From Knoellia sp031844405 (GTDB taxonomy: Bacteria > Actinomycetota > Actinomycetes > Actinomycetales > Dermatophilaceae), in assembly GCA_031844405.1 (NCBI GenBank), contig JAUZVC010000001.1, positions 868,001-932,000 of the forward strand: DNA of 64,000 nt. The letters are read 5' to 3'. Both the position numbers and the translations under genes were made by a program. Under the pieces are notes generated by a model that saw only the letters and a list, made by a program, of their open reading frames with translations, made no database searches and had not been told where the DNA came from. Below are positions 8,392-16,343 of this stretch, piece after piece; the first letter of the stretch is position 1, and every line of letters begins with the position of its first letter.

Positions 8392-9623
8392 CCTCCGCAG
8401 CCCTGCCACCGCTCGAGCTCCCCACCGCCCGAACCCTCTTCACCCGCGGCGCCGTCGCCCGTGCCCTCGTGCACCGCATCGTCGATGGACTGCCCGTGCA
8501 CGTGCGCTACCCGGACGGCACGCACGTGGGCGGCGGCACCCCCGACGGCCCCACCCTCGACGTCGTGCGGCCGGAGGCCTTCTACCGCCGCCTCGAGCAG
8601 CACCCCAAGATCGGGCTGGGCGAGGCCTACATGGCCGGCGACTGGCGGTCGGCCCCCGGCACCGACCTCGCCCAGGCGCTGCTTCCCTTCGCTGCCCGCA
8701 TGGGGCGACTGCTGCCCAAGCCGGTCCTGTCCATGCGCCGCATCGTCGACCGCGCCCTGCCCGCCGCCACGCGCAACACCCTCCACGGCAGCCGGTCCAA
8801 CATCGAGGCGCACTACGACCTGTCGAACGACCTCTTCGCAGCCTTCCTCGACCCGACGATGTCCTACTCCTCGGCCCTCTTCGACCACAGTCGGCCCCTT
8901 GCCGAGCAGGACCTCGTCGAGGCCCAGCACCGCAAGATCGACGCCATCCTCGACTCCGCCGGTGTGAAGTCGGGGTCACGTGTCCTCGAGATCGGCACCG
9001 GCTGGGGCGAGCTGAGCCTGCGCGCCGCCGCCCGCGGCGCCGACGTGCTCACGATCACCCTGTCGCGGGAGCAGCAGGCGCTCGCCCGTGAGCGGATCGC
9101 CGCCGCCGGCCTGTCCGACCGCGTCGAGGTGCGGCTCCAGGACTACCGAGAGGTGTCCGGTGAGTTCGACGCCGTCGTGTCCGTCGAGATGATCGAGGCC
9201 GTCGGCGAGGAGTACTGGCCGACCTACTTCGCGGCCATCGACGCCCTGCTCGCCCCGGGCGGGACGGCCGTCGTCCAGGCGATCCTCATGGGGCACGACC
9301 GCTACCTCGCCACCCGCAACTCCTACGGGTGGATCCAGAAGTACATCTTCCCCGGTGGCCTCATCCCGTCGCTCGACGCGATCTCGGAGGTGACCGGACG
9401 GCATACGGGGCTTCGGGTGCGCGGGGTCCGGGCGTTCGGCGGGGACTACGCCGAGACGCTGCGCCGCTGGCGGATGCAGTTCCTCGCGGCCTGGCCGACG
9501 ATCGAGGGCGGCAGCTTCGACGAGACGTTCAAGCGGATGTGGGAGTTCTACCTCGCCTACTGCGAGGCGGGGTTCGCCTCCGGCTACCTCGACGTCGCGC
9601 AGGTGACGATGCGCCGCGACTGA
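8388..9623 (+). CDS. Cyclopropane-fatty-acid-synthase-type SAM methyltransferase (copy 2)
   Basis: A 411-residue CfaS-family methyltransferase, third gene of the FAD-oxidoreductase/DUF1365/cfa operon. It shows IEAHYDLSNDLFAAFLDPTM, SAM motif LEIGTGWGELSLRAAARGAD, and the later RLQDYREVSGEFDAVVSVEM. The C-terminal lipid-substrate part contains YGWIQKYIFPGG. It differs clearly from copy 1 (for example LEIGTGWG against LDVGCGWG, and IEAVGEEYWPTYF against GEHVGQGNYPTYV), so it is not a recent duplicate. The two enzymes may act on different acyl chains or in sequential steps. In furan and 10-methyl fatty acid pathways one CfaS-like protein adds a methyl rather than a cyclopropane group; that role is possible here but unproven. 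Confidence 0.87.
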   Translation: MTSAALPPLELPTARTLFTRGAVARALVHRIVDGLPVHVRYPDGTHVGGGTPDGPTLDVVRPEAFYRRLEQHPKIGLGEAYMAGDWRSAPGTDLAQALLPFAARMGRLLPKPVLSMRRIVDRALPAATRNTLHGSRSNIEAHYDLSNDLFAAFLDPTMSYSSALFDHSRPLAEQDLVEAQHRKIDAILDSAGVKSGSRVLEIGTGWGELSLRAAARGADVLTITLSREQQALARERIAAAGLSDRVEVRLQDYREVSGEFDAVVSVEMIEAVGEEYWPTYFAAIDALLAPGGTAVVQAILMGHDRYLATRNSYGWIQKYIFPGGLIPSLDAISEVTGRHTGLRVRGVRAFGGDYAETLRRWRMQFLAAWPTIEGGSFDETFKRMWEFYLAYCEAGFASGYLDVAQVTMRRD

Positions 9624-9646
9624 CGCCGCGGCCGCGCGGACGTCGC

Positions 9647-10639
9647 TCAGCCGGCCCAGTCGGGGTCGGCGGCCGTGAGCCGGGCCGGGTCGACCGTGCC
9701 CGGCTCGGGGCGCTCCTTGGCTCCGTCCAGGGCGGCGCGGACCGCGTCGTCGAAGGCGGTCTTGCCACCGTGCGGCGGCCCGACCACGTCGTCGATGTCG
9801 TCCTCCTGGCAGACGACCTCGTGGATGAGGCTGCCGACGAGCGGCTTGGCGATGCCCGACGGGACAGGGGTGACGAGCCCGACCCAGTGGCTCGCGAGGC
9901 CCGGCGTGAGGACGGGGACCGTGCGGATCGCCCGCTCGCGCAGCCCGGCGACACGGGCGAAGCGCTGGATCATCTCGCGGTAGGTGAGGACCTCGGGACC
10001 GCCCACGTCGAAGGTGCGGTTGACGTCGCCCTCGACGGTCGCGGCGCCGACGAGGTAGTGGAGGATGTCGGCGATCGCGATCGGCTGGATCCGGTTGTTG
10101 ACCCATTTCGGGGTCACCATGACCGGCAGCTTGCGGGTGAGATGACGCAGCATCTCGAAGGACGCCGACCCCGAGCCGATGGTGATCGCCGCCTGGAGGA
10201 CGACCGTCGGGACGCCGGAGGCCATGAGGAGGTCGCCCACCTCGACGCGTGAGGCGAGGTGGGGGGAGAGGTGGCCACCGTCGGGGTGCAGCCCGGAGAG
10301 GTAGACGATGCGGCCGACGTCGGCCCCTTGCGCGGCGAGCCCGAAGGTGCGGGCGAGGTCGCGGTCGCGCTGCTCGAAGTCGTCCTTACCGTCCATCGAG
10401 TGCAGGAGGTAGTAGGCGACGTCGATGCCCTCGAGCGCTCGGTCGAGGTCCTGGCGGGAGGTCGCGTCACCCTCGACGACCTCGACGTCGCCGGCCCAGC
10501 GGCGGGCGCGCAGCCGGTCGGCGGAGCGGGTGAGGACGCGGACCCGCAGACCCGCGTCGAGGAGCGCCGGCACGAGACGAGACCCGATGTAACCGGTCGC
10601 GCCGGTCACGAGGACTGAAGGCTGCTGGGAGGAAGTCAT
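9647..10639 (-). CDS. NAD(P)-binding SDR/NmrA-like oxidoreductase
   Basis: A 330-residue atypical short-chain dehydrogenase. The N-terminus carries SVLVTGATGYIGSRLVPALL (Rossmann TGxxGxxG), then RRWAGDVEVVEGDATSRQDL and VAYYLLHSMDGKDDFEQRD. This resembles bacterial NAD(P)H-binding epimerase-like proteins that lack the YxxxK catalytic pair of classical SDRs. Three candidate ATG codons lie in frame (10639, 10648, 10663). The one at 10639 begins immediately before the Rossmann core and is preferred. The outermost ATG would overlap the divergent CPBP start (CATG). It runs convergently toward the cfa operon. Substrate unknown; a quinone or polyketide-type small molecule is common in the family. 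Confidence 0.8.
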   Translation of the reverse strand: MTSSQQPSVLVTGATGYIGSRLVPALLDAGLRVRVLTRSADRLRARRWAGDVEVVEGDATSRQDLDRALEGIDVAYYLLHSMDGKDDFEQRDRDLARTFGLAAQGADVGRIVYLSGLHPDGGHLSPHLASRVEVGDLLMASGVPTVVLQAAITIGSGSASFEMLRHLTRKLPVMVTPKWVNNRIQPIAIADILHYLVGAATVEGDVNRTFDVGGPEVLTYREMIQRFARVAGLRERAIRTVPVLTPGLASHWVGLVTPVPSGIAKPLVGSLIHEVVCQEDDIDDVVGPPHGGKTAFDDAVRAALDGAKERPEPGTVDPARLTAADPDWAG

Positions 10640-10661
10640 CTGTGGCATCGTCTCACTCGTC

Positions 10662-11387
10662 ATGCCGAATCCCGTTGCCGAACTGCGGAGATTCCTCAAC
10701 GCTGCCCTCGTGACACCGGTCCCGCGCGACCACACCGAGAGCGATGCCGCGTTCCGGCGGCGGAGGGTCGTCGCGGTGACGACCCTCGCCGTGGGCCTCG
10801 CCGTCAACACGTGGGCGCTGCGCATCGAACCGGGCAACGACCTCTTCTACCCGGCGACCCTCACCCTCGCGGCCGTGTGGGGCTTCGGCGCGCTGATGTC
10901 GGGGCCGCTCCACCTCGGCTTCGCCCACACGCGTGCGGGCGACCGCCCGAGCAGGTCGGTGGTGCAGTCGCTCGTCCTCGGCGCGATGCTGCTCGCGCTC
11001 TTCCTCGTCGGGGCCGTCGCGGTCGCGCGGATCCCCGTGCTGCGCGAGCCGGTGGACCGGCTGCTCGACCACGCCCGGTTCGGCTCGCTCACCGTCGTCG
11101 CCGTCATCACGGCGATCAACGGCGTCGCGGAGGAGCTCTTCTTCCGTGGCTCGCTCTTCGCCGCGGTCGGCCGCCGGCACGCGGTGCTCGTGACGACGGT
11201 GGTCTACGCCCTCGTCGTCGCCGGCTCGGGGATCCCGCTGCTCGTCCTCGCCGCGGCCCTCGTCGGGATGGTGGTCGGGCTCCAGCGACGGGTCACCGGA
11301 GGCATCCTCGGCCCGATCGTCACCCACCTCACGTGGTCGCTGGGCATGCTCTTCCTCCTGCCCGTCGTGCTCGACGCGGCCCGCTGA
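10662..11387 (+). CDS. CPBP-family intramembrane metalloprotease
   Basis: A 241-residue membrane protein of the CPBP (Abi/CAAX prenyl protease-like) family. Several membrane helices are visible. The catalytic motif AEELFFRGSLFAAVGRR (EExxxR) lies near residues 150-166, and a downstream HLTWSLGMLFLLP provides the conserved His motif. Family members cleave membrane or prenylated substrates, or act in bacteriocin immunity; the target here is unknown. The N-terminal 30 residues are hydrophilic. The ATG at 10662 is divergent from the SDR gene and shares the CATG region with its outermost possible start. Confidence 0.82.
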   Translation: MPNPVAELRRFLNAALVTPVPRDHTESDAAFRRRRVVAVTTLAVGLAVNTWALRIEPGNDLFYPATLTLAAVWGFGALMSGPLHLGFAHTRAGDRPSRSVVQSLVLGAMLLALFLVGAVAVARIPVLREPVDRLLDHARFGSLTVVAVITAINGVAEELFFRGSLFAAVGRRHAVLVTTVVYALVVAGSGIPLLVLAAALVGMVVGLQRRVTGGILGPIVTHLTWSLGMLFLLPVVLDAAR

Positions 11388-11452
11388 CACGCCCTCGACG
11401 AACTTCGGGAGGTGACCGGGCACTCGCCGTGGGGCCCGGTCGTTGAGCGGGC

Positions 11453-11806
11453 ATGAGCACCCTCACGTGTCCCAAGTGCGGATCCGAGATGCGCAGCTAC
11501 GAGCGCAACCAGGTCCACGTCGACCAGTGCACCGGCTGTGGCGGTCTCTTCCTCGACCGTGGTGAGCTCGAGGCGCTCGTCAACGCCGAGGCGGCCTACT
11601 ACGCCGGGCCCACCCAGCAGCAGTCCCAGCAGGCCCCGCCGCCGGCAGCGGCACCGCAGCAGCGGGCATACGGGCAGGGTCCCTACGGCCAGCCGGCCGC
11701 CCAGTCCTACGGCCACGCACCGGGCTACTCCACCTCGGGCCGGGGCTACCACGGCCAGTCGGGCCACCGCCGCAAGAAGTCCTTCCTCGACGGGCTCTTC
11801 GACTGA
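11453..11806 (+). CDS. TFIIB-type zinc ribbon protein
   Basis: A 117-residue small protein. The N-terminal zinc ribbon has two Cys pairs (TCPKCGSEM and QCTGCGGLFLDRGELEAL), matching the zf-TFIIB family (COG3809-like). A long Gln/Pro/Tyr/Gly-rich low-complexity linker (QQQSQQAPPPAAAP, then YGQGPYGQPAAQSYG) leads to a basic-hydrophobic tip KKSFLDGLFD that is shared by many members. Such proteins are common in actinobacteria and their role is unknown; the ribbon suggests a nucleic-acid or protein contact. A terminator-like hairpin follows immediately, so it is probably monocistronic. Confidence 0.85.
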   Translation: MSTLTCPKCGSEMRSYERNQVHVDQCTGCGGLFLDRGELEALVNAEAAYYAGPTQQQSQQAPPPAAAPQQRAYGQGPYGQPAAQSYGHAPGYSTSGRGYHGQSGHRRKKSFLDGLFD

Positions 11807-11839
11807 TCTGCGAGGCGCCCGGCGCCACCGACTCGCAGG

Positions 11840-11869
11840 CCCTCGCTGACATCTGGTCAGCGGGGGTTT
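11840..11869 (+). terminator. Rho-independent-type hairpin after zinc ribbon gene
   Basis: CCCTCGCTGAC (11840-11850), a five-base loop ATCTG, and GTCAGCGGGGG (11856-11866) form an 11-bp stem with one G-T pair, followed by TTTGT. It lies 34 bp after the stop of the zinc ribbon gene, and the next gene starts 20 bp beyond it. Confidence 0.5.
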
Positions 11870-11888
11870 GTCGTGTCACCCTTCATCC

Positions 11889-12725
11889 ATGACGGTCGGG
11901 GTGGGGGACGAGGCCAGACAGGAGCCGGCGACGCCGCTCGCGGCCGAGCCGGAGCCACCCCGCACGTGGGCCGGGTGGCGCGACCGCCTCGTCATCGCCT
12001 TCGGCGGTGCCGTCGTGGCGGTCGTCGCGGTCCTGCTCGCATCGGCCTGGCAGACCGGCCTGAGGGCCTCGACCTTCGAGCAGCTGCAGTCCGACCTCGC
12101 CGACGGGACCGTCCAGCAGTGGTACGCCGCGGAGCAGCTCGAGTCCGGGCCGCTCGACCTCACCCGGGCGCCTGCGTCGGGTGTGCGCGGCGACCTCCAG
12201 GAGGCGGGCGAGGGCGTCTACCTGCCGCCCCAGGGCGACCCGCTCGGCGGCATCCTCGTGTGGCGCACGTGGGGGCACCCCGGCTGGCAGGTGGCCGCCT
12301 CCGCCGGAATGGGCGACGTCGGGGACGACTACCGGGAGGACGCGACGGAGGAGTCGACCGCCCTCGTCGGCCAGCTCCGCGAGGCGCAGGTGCCGATGCG
12401 GCCCTTCTCGTTCTCCGACGAGTCCTGGAGCACGGTCGTCGTGCCCCTCGGCGGGCTGGCGCTCCTCGCGTTCCTCGTCCTGGGGCCGGCGCCGCGCGTG
12501 GGGACGCGGTGGTTCTGGTTGTGGGTGATGACCACCCTCCCGGCCGCCTCCGGCGTCGTCGCGTATGCCGTCCTCGAGCTCGTCGGGATCCGTCGCCGCC
12601 CGGACCGGCCTCTCGACCAGCGGGTCAGCGGGCTGCGCGGGTTCCTCGGCTCGATCCTCGTCTCGATGGTGCTGCTCGCCGTGGCGCACACCTTGAGGGA
12701 CAAGGGCGTGCCGCTGCCGCTCTGA
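11889..12725 (+). CDS. Membrane protein of unknown function
   Basis: A 278-residue protein I do not recognise. It has an N-terminal membrane helix (LVIAFGGAVVAVVAVLLASA, residues about 36-55). An extracytoplasmic domain of about 100 residues follows (TFEQLQSDLADGTVQQWYAA, WRTWGHPGWQVAAS). Three further C-terminal helices are VVVPLGGLALLAFLVLGPAP, WLWVMTTLPAASGVVAYAV and LGSILVSMVLLAVAHTL. The topology suggests a small sensor or scaffold with an external domain. The ATG at 11889 is preferred over an upstream GTG at 11868 that falls in the preceding terminator. The last six codons, GVPLPL plus stop, are duplicated in DNA just downstream as a 21-bp tandem repeat. Confidence 0.65.
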   Translation: MTVGVGDEARQEPATPLAAEPEPPRTWAGWRDRLVIAFGGAVVAVVAVLLASAWQTGLRASTFEQLQSDLADGTVQQWYAAEQLESGPLDLTRAPASGVRGDLQEAGEGVYLPPQGDPLGGILVWRTWGHPGWQVAASAGMGDVGDDYREDATEESTALVGQLREAQVPMRPFSFSDESWSTVVVPLGGLALLAFLVLGPAPRVGTRWFWLWVMTTLPAASGVVAYAVLELVGIRRRPDRPLDQRVSGLRGFLGSILVSMVLLAVAHTLRDKGVPLPL

Positions 12726-12746
12726 GGCGTGCCGCTGCCGCTCTGA
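12705..12746. repeat. 21-bp tandem duplication across a stop codon
   Basis: The 21-bp unit beginning GGCGTGCCGCTG is present twice head to tail (12705-12725 and 12726-12746), apparently without mismatch. The first copy contains the last codons and stop of the membrane protein gene; the second is non-coding. This looks like a recent slippage duplication with no effect on the protein. Confidence 0.85.
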
Positions 12747-12756
12747 GGCGCGGCGC

Positions 12757-13191
12757 TCACACGTCGTCGGGGGTGGCCTCGTGGCCCGGGCGGTCTTGGG
12801 TCCGGCGCTCCTGCTTCATCTCTGCCTCGAAGACGTGGCGCCGGCCGCCCATGAGCGCGTCGCGCACCCGGCGGTCGTGCTCGCGGAAGGCGGCGTAGTA
12901 GCCGTCGTCGAACTCCTCGACGACCTGGAAGGTCCACCGCCCGGCGAGGACGTTGCGGCCGAGGAGGTCGGTCTCGATCTCGTCGGCGACCTCGTCGTGC
13001 CCGGCCTTGCGCAGCTTCTCGACGGCCTCGCCCAGGGTGAGGTCGGCGCGACCGAGGTTGCGGTGGAAGGCATAGAGCGAGCCTCGTGCCTCTTCGATCA
13101 CCTCGAACGCCTCGGACAGCTTGCCGACGGCCTCGACCGTCGCGTCACTGGTGCCTTCGGGGCGGGCGTGGGCGTCGTCGACGGATCGCAT
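12757..13191 (-). CDS. Conserved actinobacterial hypothetical protein
   Basis: A 144-residue soluble, mostly helical protein rich in charged residues. Segments such as SLYAFHRNLGRADLTLGEAV, KAGHDEVADEIETDLLGRNV and EEFDDGYYAAFREHDRRVRD look conserved-protein-like, and I recall similar sequences in other actinobacteria, but no domain name or function can be given. The ATG at 13191 gives the shortest N-terminus that keeps the whole helical part. It points away from the molybdopterin oxidoreductase gene and shares its 120-bp upstream gap. The C-terminal end is acidic and basic mixed (HEATPDDV). Confidence 0.7.
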   Translation of the reverse strand: MRSVDDAHARPEGTSDATVEAVGKLSEAFEVIEEARGSLYAFHRNLGRADLTLGEAVEKLRKAGHDEVADEIETDLLGRNVLAGRWTFQVVEEFDDGYYAAFREHDRRVRDALMGGRRHVFEAEMKQERRTQDRPGHEATPDDV

Positions 13192-13311
13192 GACGTCGAT
13201 GCTAGGGGTCGGGCACGCCCGCGCGGCACGCCCCGAGGGGTGGACCGTCGCGCCGTCGTCACGTCGCGTCACGCCGGTTTGTGCGTGTCGGCACGCGGGT
13301 AGGGCGACGAG

Positions 13312-15783
13312 GTGAGTTCCGTCGACCGCATCGCCGAACCGTGGGGGAGCCGCACACCGTATGCCGCCGGTGAGCCGTGGCCGGTCAGGGTCGACCGCCA
13401 CCTCGCCGACGGTCTGGCCGAGTCCGACGTCGACGCGTGGGTGCGGTCGGCCTCGCTGCTGCACTCGAACGGCGACGCCATGGACATCGCCGTCAAGGAC
13501 GGCCGGATCGTCGGCGTCCGGGGACGGGCCGGTGACCGCGTCAACCACGGACGCCTGGGACCCAAGGACCTCTTCGGGTGGCAGGCGAACGCGTCCGCAG
13601 ACCGGCTCACGAGGCCGCTCGTCCGTCGGGACGGCCGGCTCGTCGAGACCGACTGGGACACCGCGATGGCGGCCGTGGCCGGCCGCACGACCGAGCTCCT
13701 CGAGGAGCGCGGTCCCAGCTCCGTCGCGTTCTACACGACCGGGCAGCTCTTCCTCGAGGAGTACTACACGCTCGGGCTCATCGCGCACGGCGGCATCGGG
13801 ACGATCCACGTCGACGGCAACACGCGCCTCTGCACCGCGACCGCCGCCGAGGCGCTCAAGCAGTCGTTCGGCTGTGACGGGCAGCCCGGCTCCTACACCG
13901 ATGTCGACCACGCTGACGTCATCGCACTCTTCGGGCACAACGTCGCCGAGACGCAGACCGTGCTGTGGTCGCGCATGCTCGACCGGCTCGACGGGGCCGA
14001 CCCGCCGCGGCTCGTCTGCGTCGACCCCCGCCGGACACCGGTCGCGGAGCGGGCGACGGTCCACCTCGCTCCCCGTCCCGGCACCAACCTCGTCCTCCTC
14101 AACGCCCTGCTCCACGAGCTCGTCGAGAACGGATGGGTCGACACGGCATACGTCGAGAAGCACGCGGTCGGTCTGGCGGATCTCGAGAAGGTCGTGGAGA
14201 CGTACCCGCCGGAGCGTGCGGCCGAGATCTGCGACGTCGCGGTCGAGGACGTCCGCGAGGCGGCGCGCGTGATCGGGACCGCGGAACGGTTGCTGTCGAC
14301 CGTGCTGCAGGGCTTCTACCAGTCGCACCAGGCCACCGCCGCGTCGGTGCAGGTCAACAACATCCACATCCTGCGGGGGATGCTCGGACGCCCCGGGTGC
14401 GGCATCCTCCAGATGAACGGCCAGCCCACCGCCGAGAACACGCGCGAGGCCGGTGCCGACGGCGACCTGCCCGGGTTCCGCAACTGGCACAACGAGAGCC
14501 ACATCGCCGACCTCGCGCGGATCTGGAACGTCGAGCCGACGGACATTCCGCACTGGACCTCGCCGACGCACGCGATGCAGATCATGCGCTACGTCGAGGA
14601 CGGGTCGATCCGCTTCCTCTACGTCACCGGCACGAACCCGGCCGTGTCGCTGCCGGAGCTCGGGCGGATCAGGTCGATCCTGTCGCAGGACCGGCTCTTC
14701 CTCGTCGTGCAGGACCTCTTCCTCACCGAGACCGCCGAGCTCGCCGACGTCGTGCTTCCCGCGGCGACCTGGGGTGAGAAGACCGGCACCTTCACCAACG
14801 CCGACCGGACCGTCCACCTCTCCGAGAAGGCCGTCGAGCCGCCCGGCGAGGCACGCCCGGACCTCGACATCCTCGTCGACTACGCGCACCGGCTCGACCT
14901 GCGCGACAAGGACGGAGCCCCGCTCGTGAAGTGGAGCACGCCCGAGGAGGCGTTCGAGGCGTGGAAGGAGTGCAGCCGCGGTCGGCCCTGCGACTACTCG
15001 GGCATGACCTACGAGAAGCTGCGCGGGCCGAGCGGCATCCAGTGGCCGTGCACGGACGACGCCCCCGACGGCACCGAACGGATCTATGTGGACGGTGCGT
15101 TCCGGGCGGCGCCGGACGACTGCGAGAGCTATGGCAAGGACATGGTGACCGGCGCGCCCGAGGACGCCGCCGCCTACAAGGCGCTCAACCCGGAGGGCCG
15201 GGCGATCCTCCGGGCGGCGGACTACCTGCCGCCGCACGAGCCGCCCTCGCCGGAGTACCCCTACCAGCTCATCACCGGGCGCACTCTCTACCACTTCCAC
15301 ACGCGCACCAAGACGGGTCGTGCTCCGCAGCTCGCGGCGGCGGCGCCCGAGGTGTGGGTCGAGGCCTCCGAGCGCGACGCCTCCCGCGAGGGCTGGTCGG
15401 AAGGGGACGTGCTGCGGGTGTCGACCCCGCGCGGCGAGGTCACGGCACGGGTCCGGGTGAGCGGCGTCCGGGACGGGGTGCTCTTCCTGCCCTTCCACTA
15501 CGGCTACTGGGACCGCTCCGGAGGCGAGGGCGGCGCCGGTCCGGAGCGGGACCGTGCGGCGAACGAGCTGACGGTCACCGAGTGGGATCCCGCGTCCAAG
15601 CAGCCGATCTTCAAGACGGCCGCGGCCTCGGCCACGCTCGTGTCACGCGGGGACGGCGTCCCCGCCCCGGCGCCGACGACGACCGCGTCGCGGCCGGTGG
15701 GCGGGTCCGTGCCGGTGACCCGGGGCGGGGAGTCCGCCGTCGTCGACGAACGCGTCGTCAGCGGCGAGGAGGTATCGCGATGA
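13312..15783 (+). CDS. Molybdopterin oxidoreductase lacking the N-terminal 4Fe-4S cysteines
   Basis: An 823-residue protein of the molybdopterin (bis-MGD) oxidoreductase family, related to assimilatory nitrate reductase and formate dehydrogenase large subunits. The Mo-ligand position is kept: GNTRLCTATAAEALKQSFG has Cys174 where Nap/Nas enzymes have theirs. The C-terminal molydopterin-binding domain is present (YQLITGRTLYHFHTRTKTG). The usual CxxCxxxC...C cluster-binding site is absent: in RSASLLHSNGDAMDIAVKDG the expected cysteines are Ser48, His51 and Asp55, and LCPKG has become LGPKD (Gly83). The tail (about 45 residues) is Pro/Thr/Val-rich. It overlaps the next gene by ATGA. Substrate and electron donor are unknown. 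Confidence 0.85.
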   Translation: MSSVDRIAEPWGSRTPYAAGEPWPVRVDRHLADGLAESDVDAWVRSASLLHSNGDAMDIAVKDGRIVGVRGRAGDRVNHGRLGPKDLFGWQANASADRLTRPLVRRDGRLVETDWDTAMAAVAGRTTELLEERGPSSVAFYTTGQLFLEEYYTLGLIAHGGIGTIHVDGNTRLCTATAAEALKQSFGCDGQPGSYTDVDHADVIALFGHNVAETQTVLWSRMLDRLDGADPPRLVCVDPRRTPVAERATVHLAPRPGTNLVLLNALLHELVENGWVDTAYVEKHAVGLADLEKVVETYPPERAAEICDVAVEDVREAARVIGTAERLLSTVLQGFYQSHQATAASVQVNNIHILRGMLGRPGCGILQMNGQPTAENTREAGADGDLPGFRNWHNESHIADLARIWNVEPTDIPHWTSPTHAMQIMRYVEDGSIRFLYVTGTNPAVSLPELGRIRSILSQDRLFLVVQDLFLTETAELADVVLPAATWGEKTGTFTNADRTVHLSEKAVEPPGEARPDLDILVDYAHRLDLRDKDGAPLVKWSTPEEAFEAWKECSRGRPCDYSGMTYEKLRGPSGIQWPCTDDAPDGTERIYVDGAFRAAPDDCESYGKDMVTGAPEDAAAYKALNPEGRAILRAADYLPPHEPPSPEYPYQLITGRTLYHFHTRTKTGRAPQLAAAAPEVWVEASERDASREGWSEGDVLRVSTPRGEVTARVRVSGVRDGVLFLPFHYGYWDRSGGEGGAGPERDRAANELTVTEWDPASKQPIFKTAAASATLVSRGDGVPAPAPTTTASRPVGGSVPVTRGGESAVVDERVVSGEEVSR

Positions 15784-16301
15784 AGGTCACCCAGACCCTG
15801 CGCACTCTCAAGGGGAACAAGGTCGGTGCTGCGGTCGAGGAGCTGCACCGCGCCGAGAACGGGCTCGTAGAGTCGCTCCTCGGCCTGGCCGACCAGCAGA
15901 AGGCCGACCACGAGGTGGTCCACGTCGCGCGCGACCTGGCCGGCTGGTCGCAGGAGCACGTCCGCCGCCTCGCGGAGGTCGGGCGCTCGCGCGGCCTCGA
16001 CCTCGACGCGGAGGCGGCGGAGCCCGGCGGTGTCATCGCAACCGCGAAGCAGAAGGGGTCCGAGCTCATGGGCCGGTTCCACGAGCCGGGCCTTCTCCTG
16101 CTCGCCGACCTGCGCCACCTGCACCGCGAGGCGGCCGGCGTCTCCCTCGACTGGGAGGTGCTCCTCCAGACGGCGAAGGCGCTCAAGGACAGCGAGCTCC
16201 AGCGGGTCGCGGAGGACTGCCACCCCGAGACGGTCCGCCAGATGAAGTGGGCCGAGGCCAAGCTCAAGGAGTCCGCCGCCCAGGTCATGGTGACCGGCTG
16301 A
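15780..16301 (+). CDS. Helical protein coupled to the molybdoenzyme
   Basis: A 173-residue, fully helical protein that I cannot place in a named family. Features are a four-helix-bundle-like pattern with scattered His and Glu (LHRAENGLVESLLGLADQQK, HEVVHVARDLAGWSQEHVRR, LLLLADLRHLHREAAGVSLD). That pattern resembles hemerythrin/ferritin-like bundles, but a strict metal motif is not obvious. The ATGA overlap with the molybdopterin oxidoreductase stop implies co-translation, so it may be a partner, chaperone or electron-transfer accessory (inference). The ATG at 15780 has GAGGAGG just upstream. Confidence 0.72.
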   Translation: MKVTQTLRTLKGNKVGAAVEELHRAENGLVESLLGLADQQKADHEVVHVARDLAGWSQEHVRRLAEVGRSRGLDLDAEAAEPGGVIATAKQKGSELMGRFHEPGLLLLADLRHLHREAAGVSLDWEVLLQTAKALKDSELQRVAEDCHPETVRQMKWAEAKLKESAAQVMVTG

Positions 16302-16343
16302 CCGCCTGACCGGCGCGCGGCGCGCGGCCTCAACCAGGAGCGG

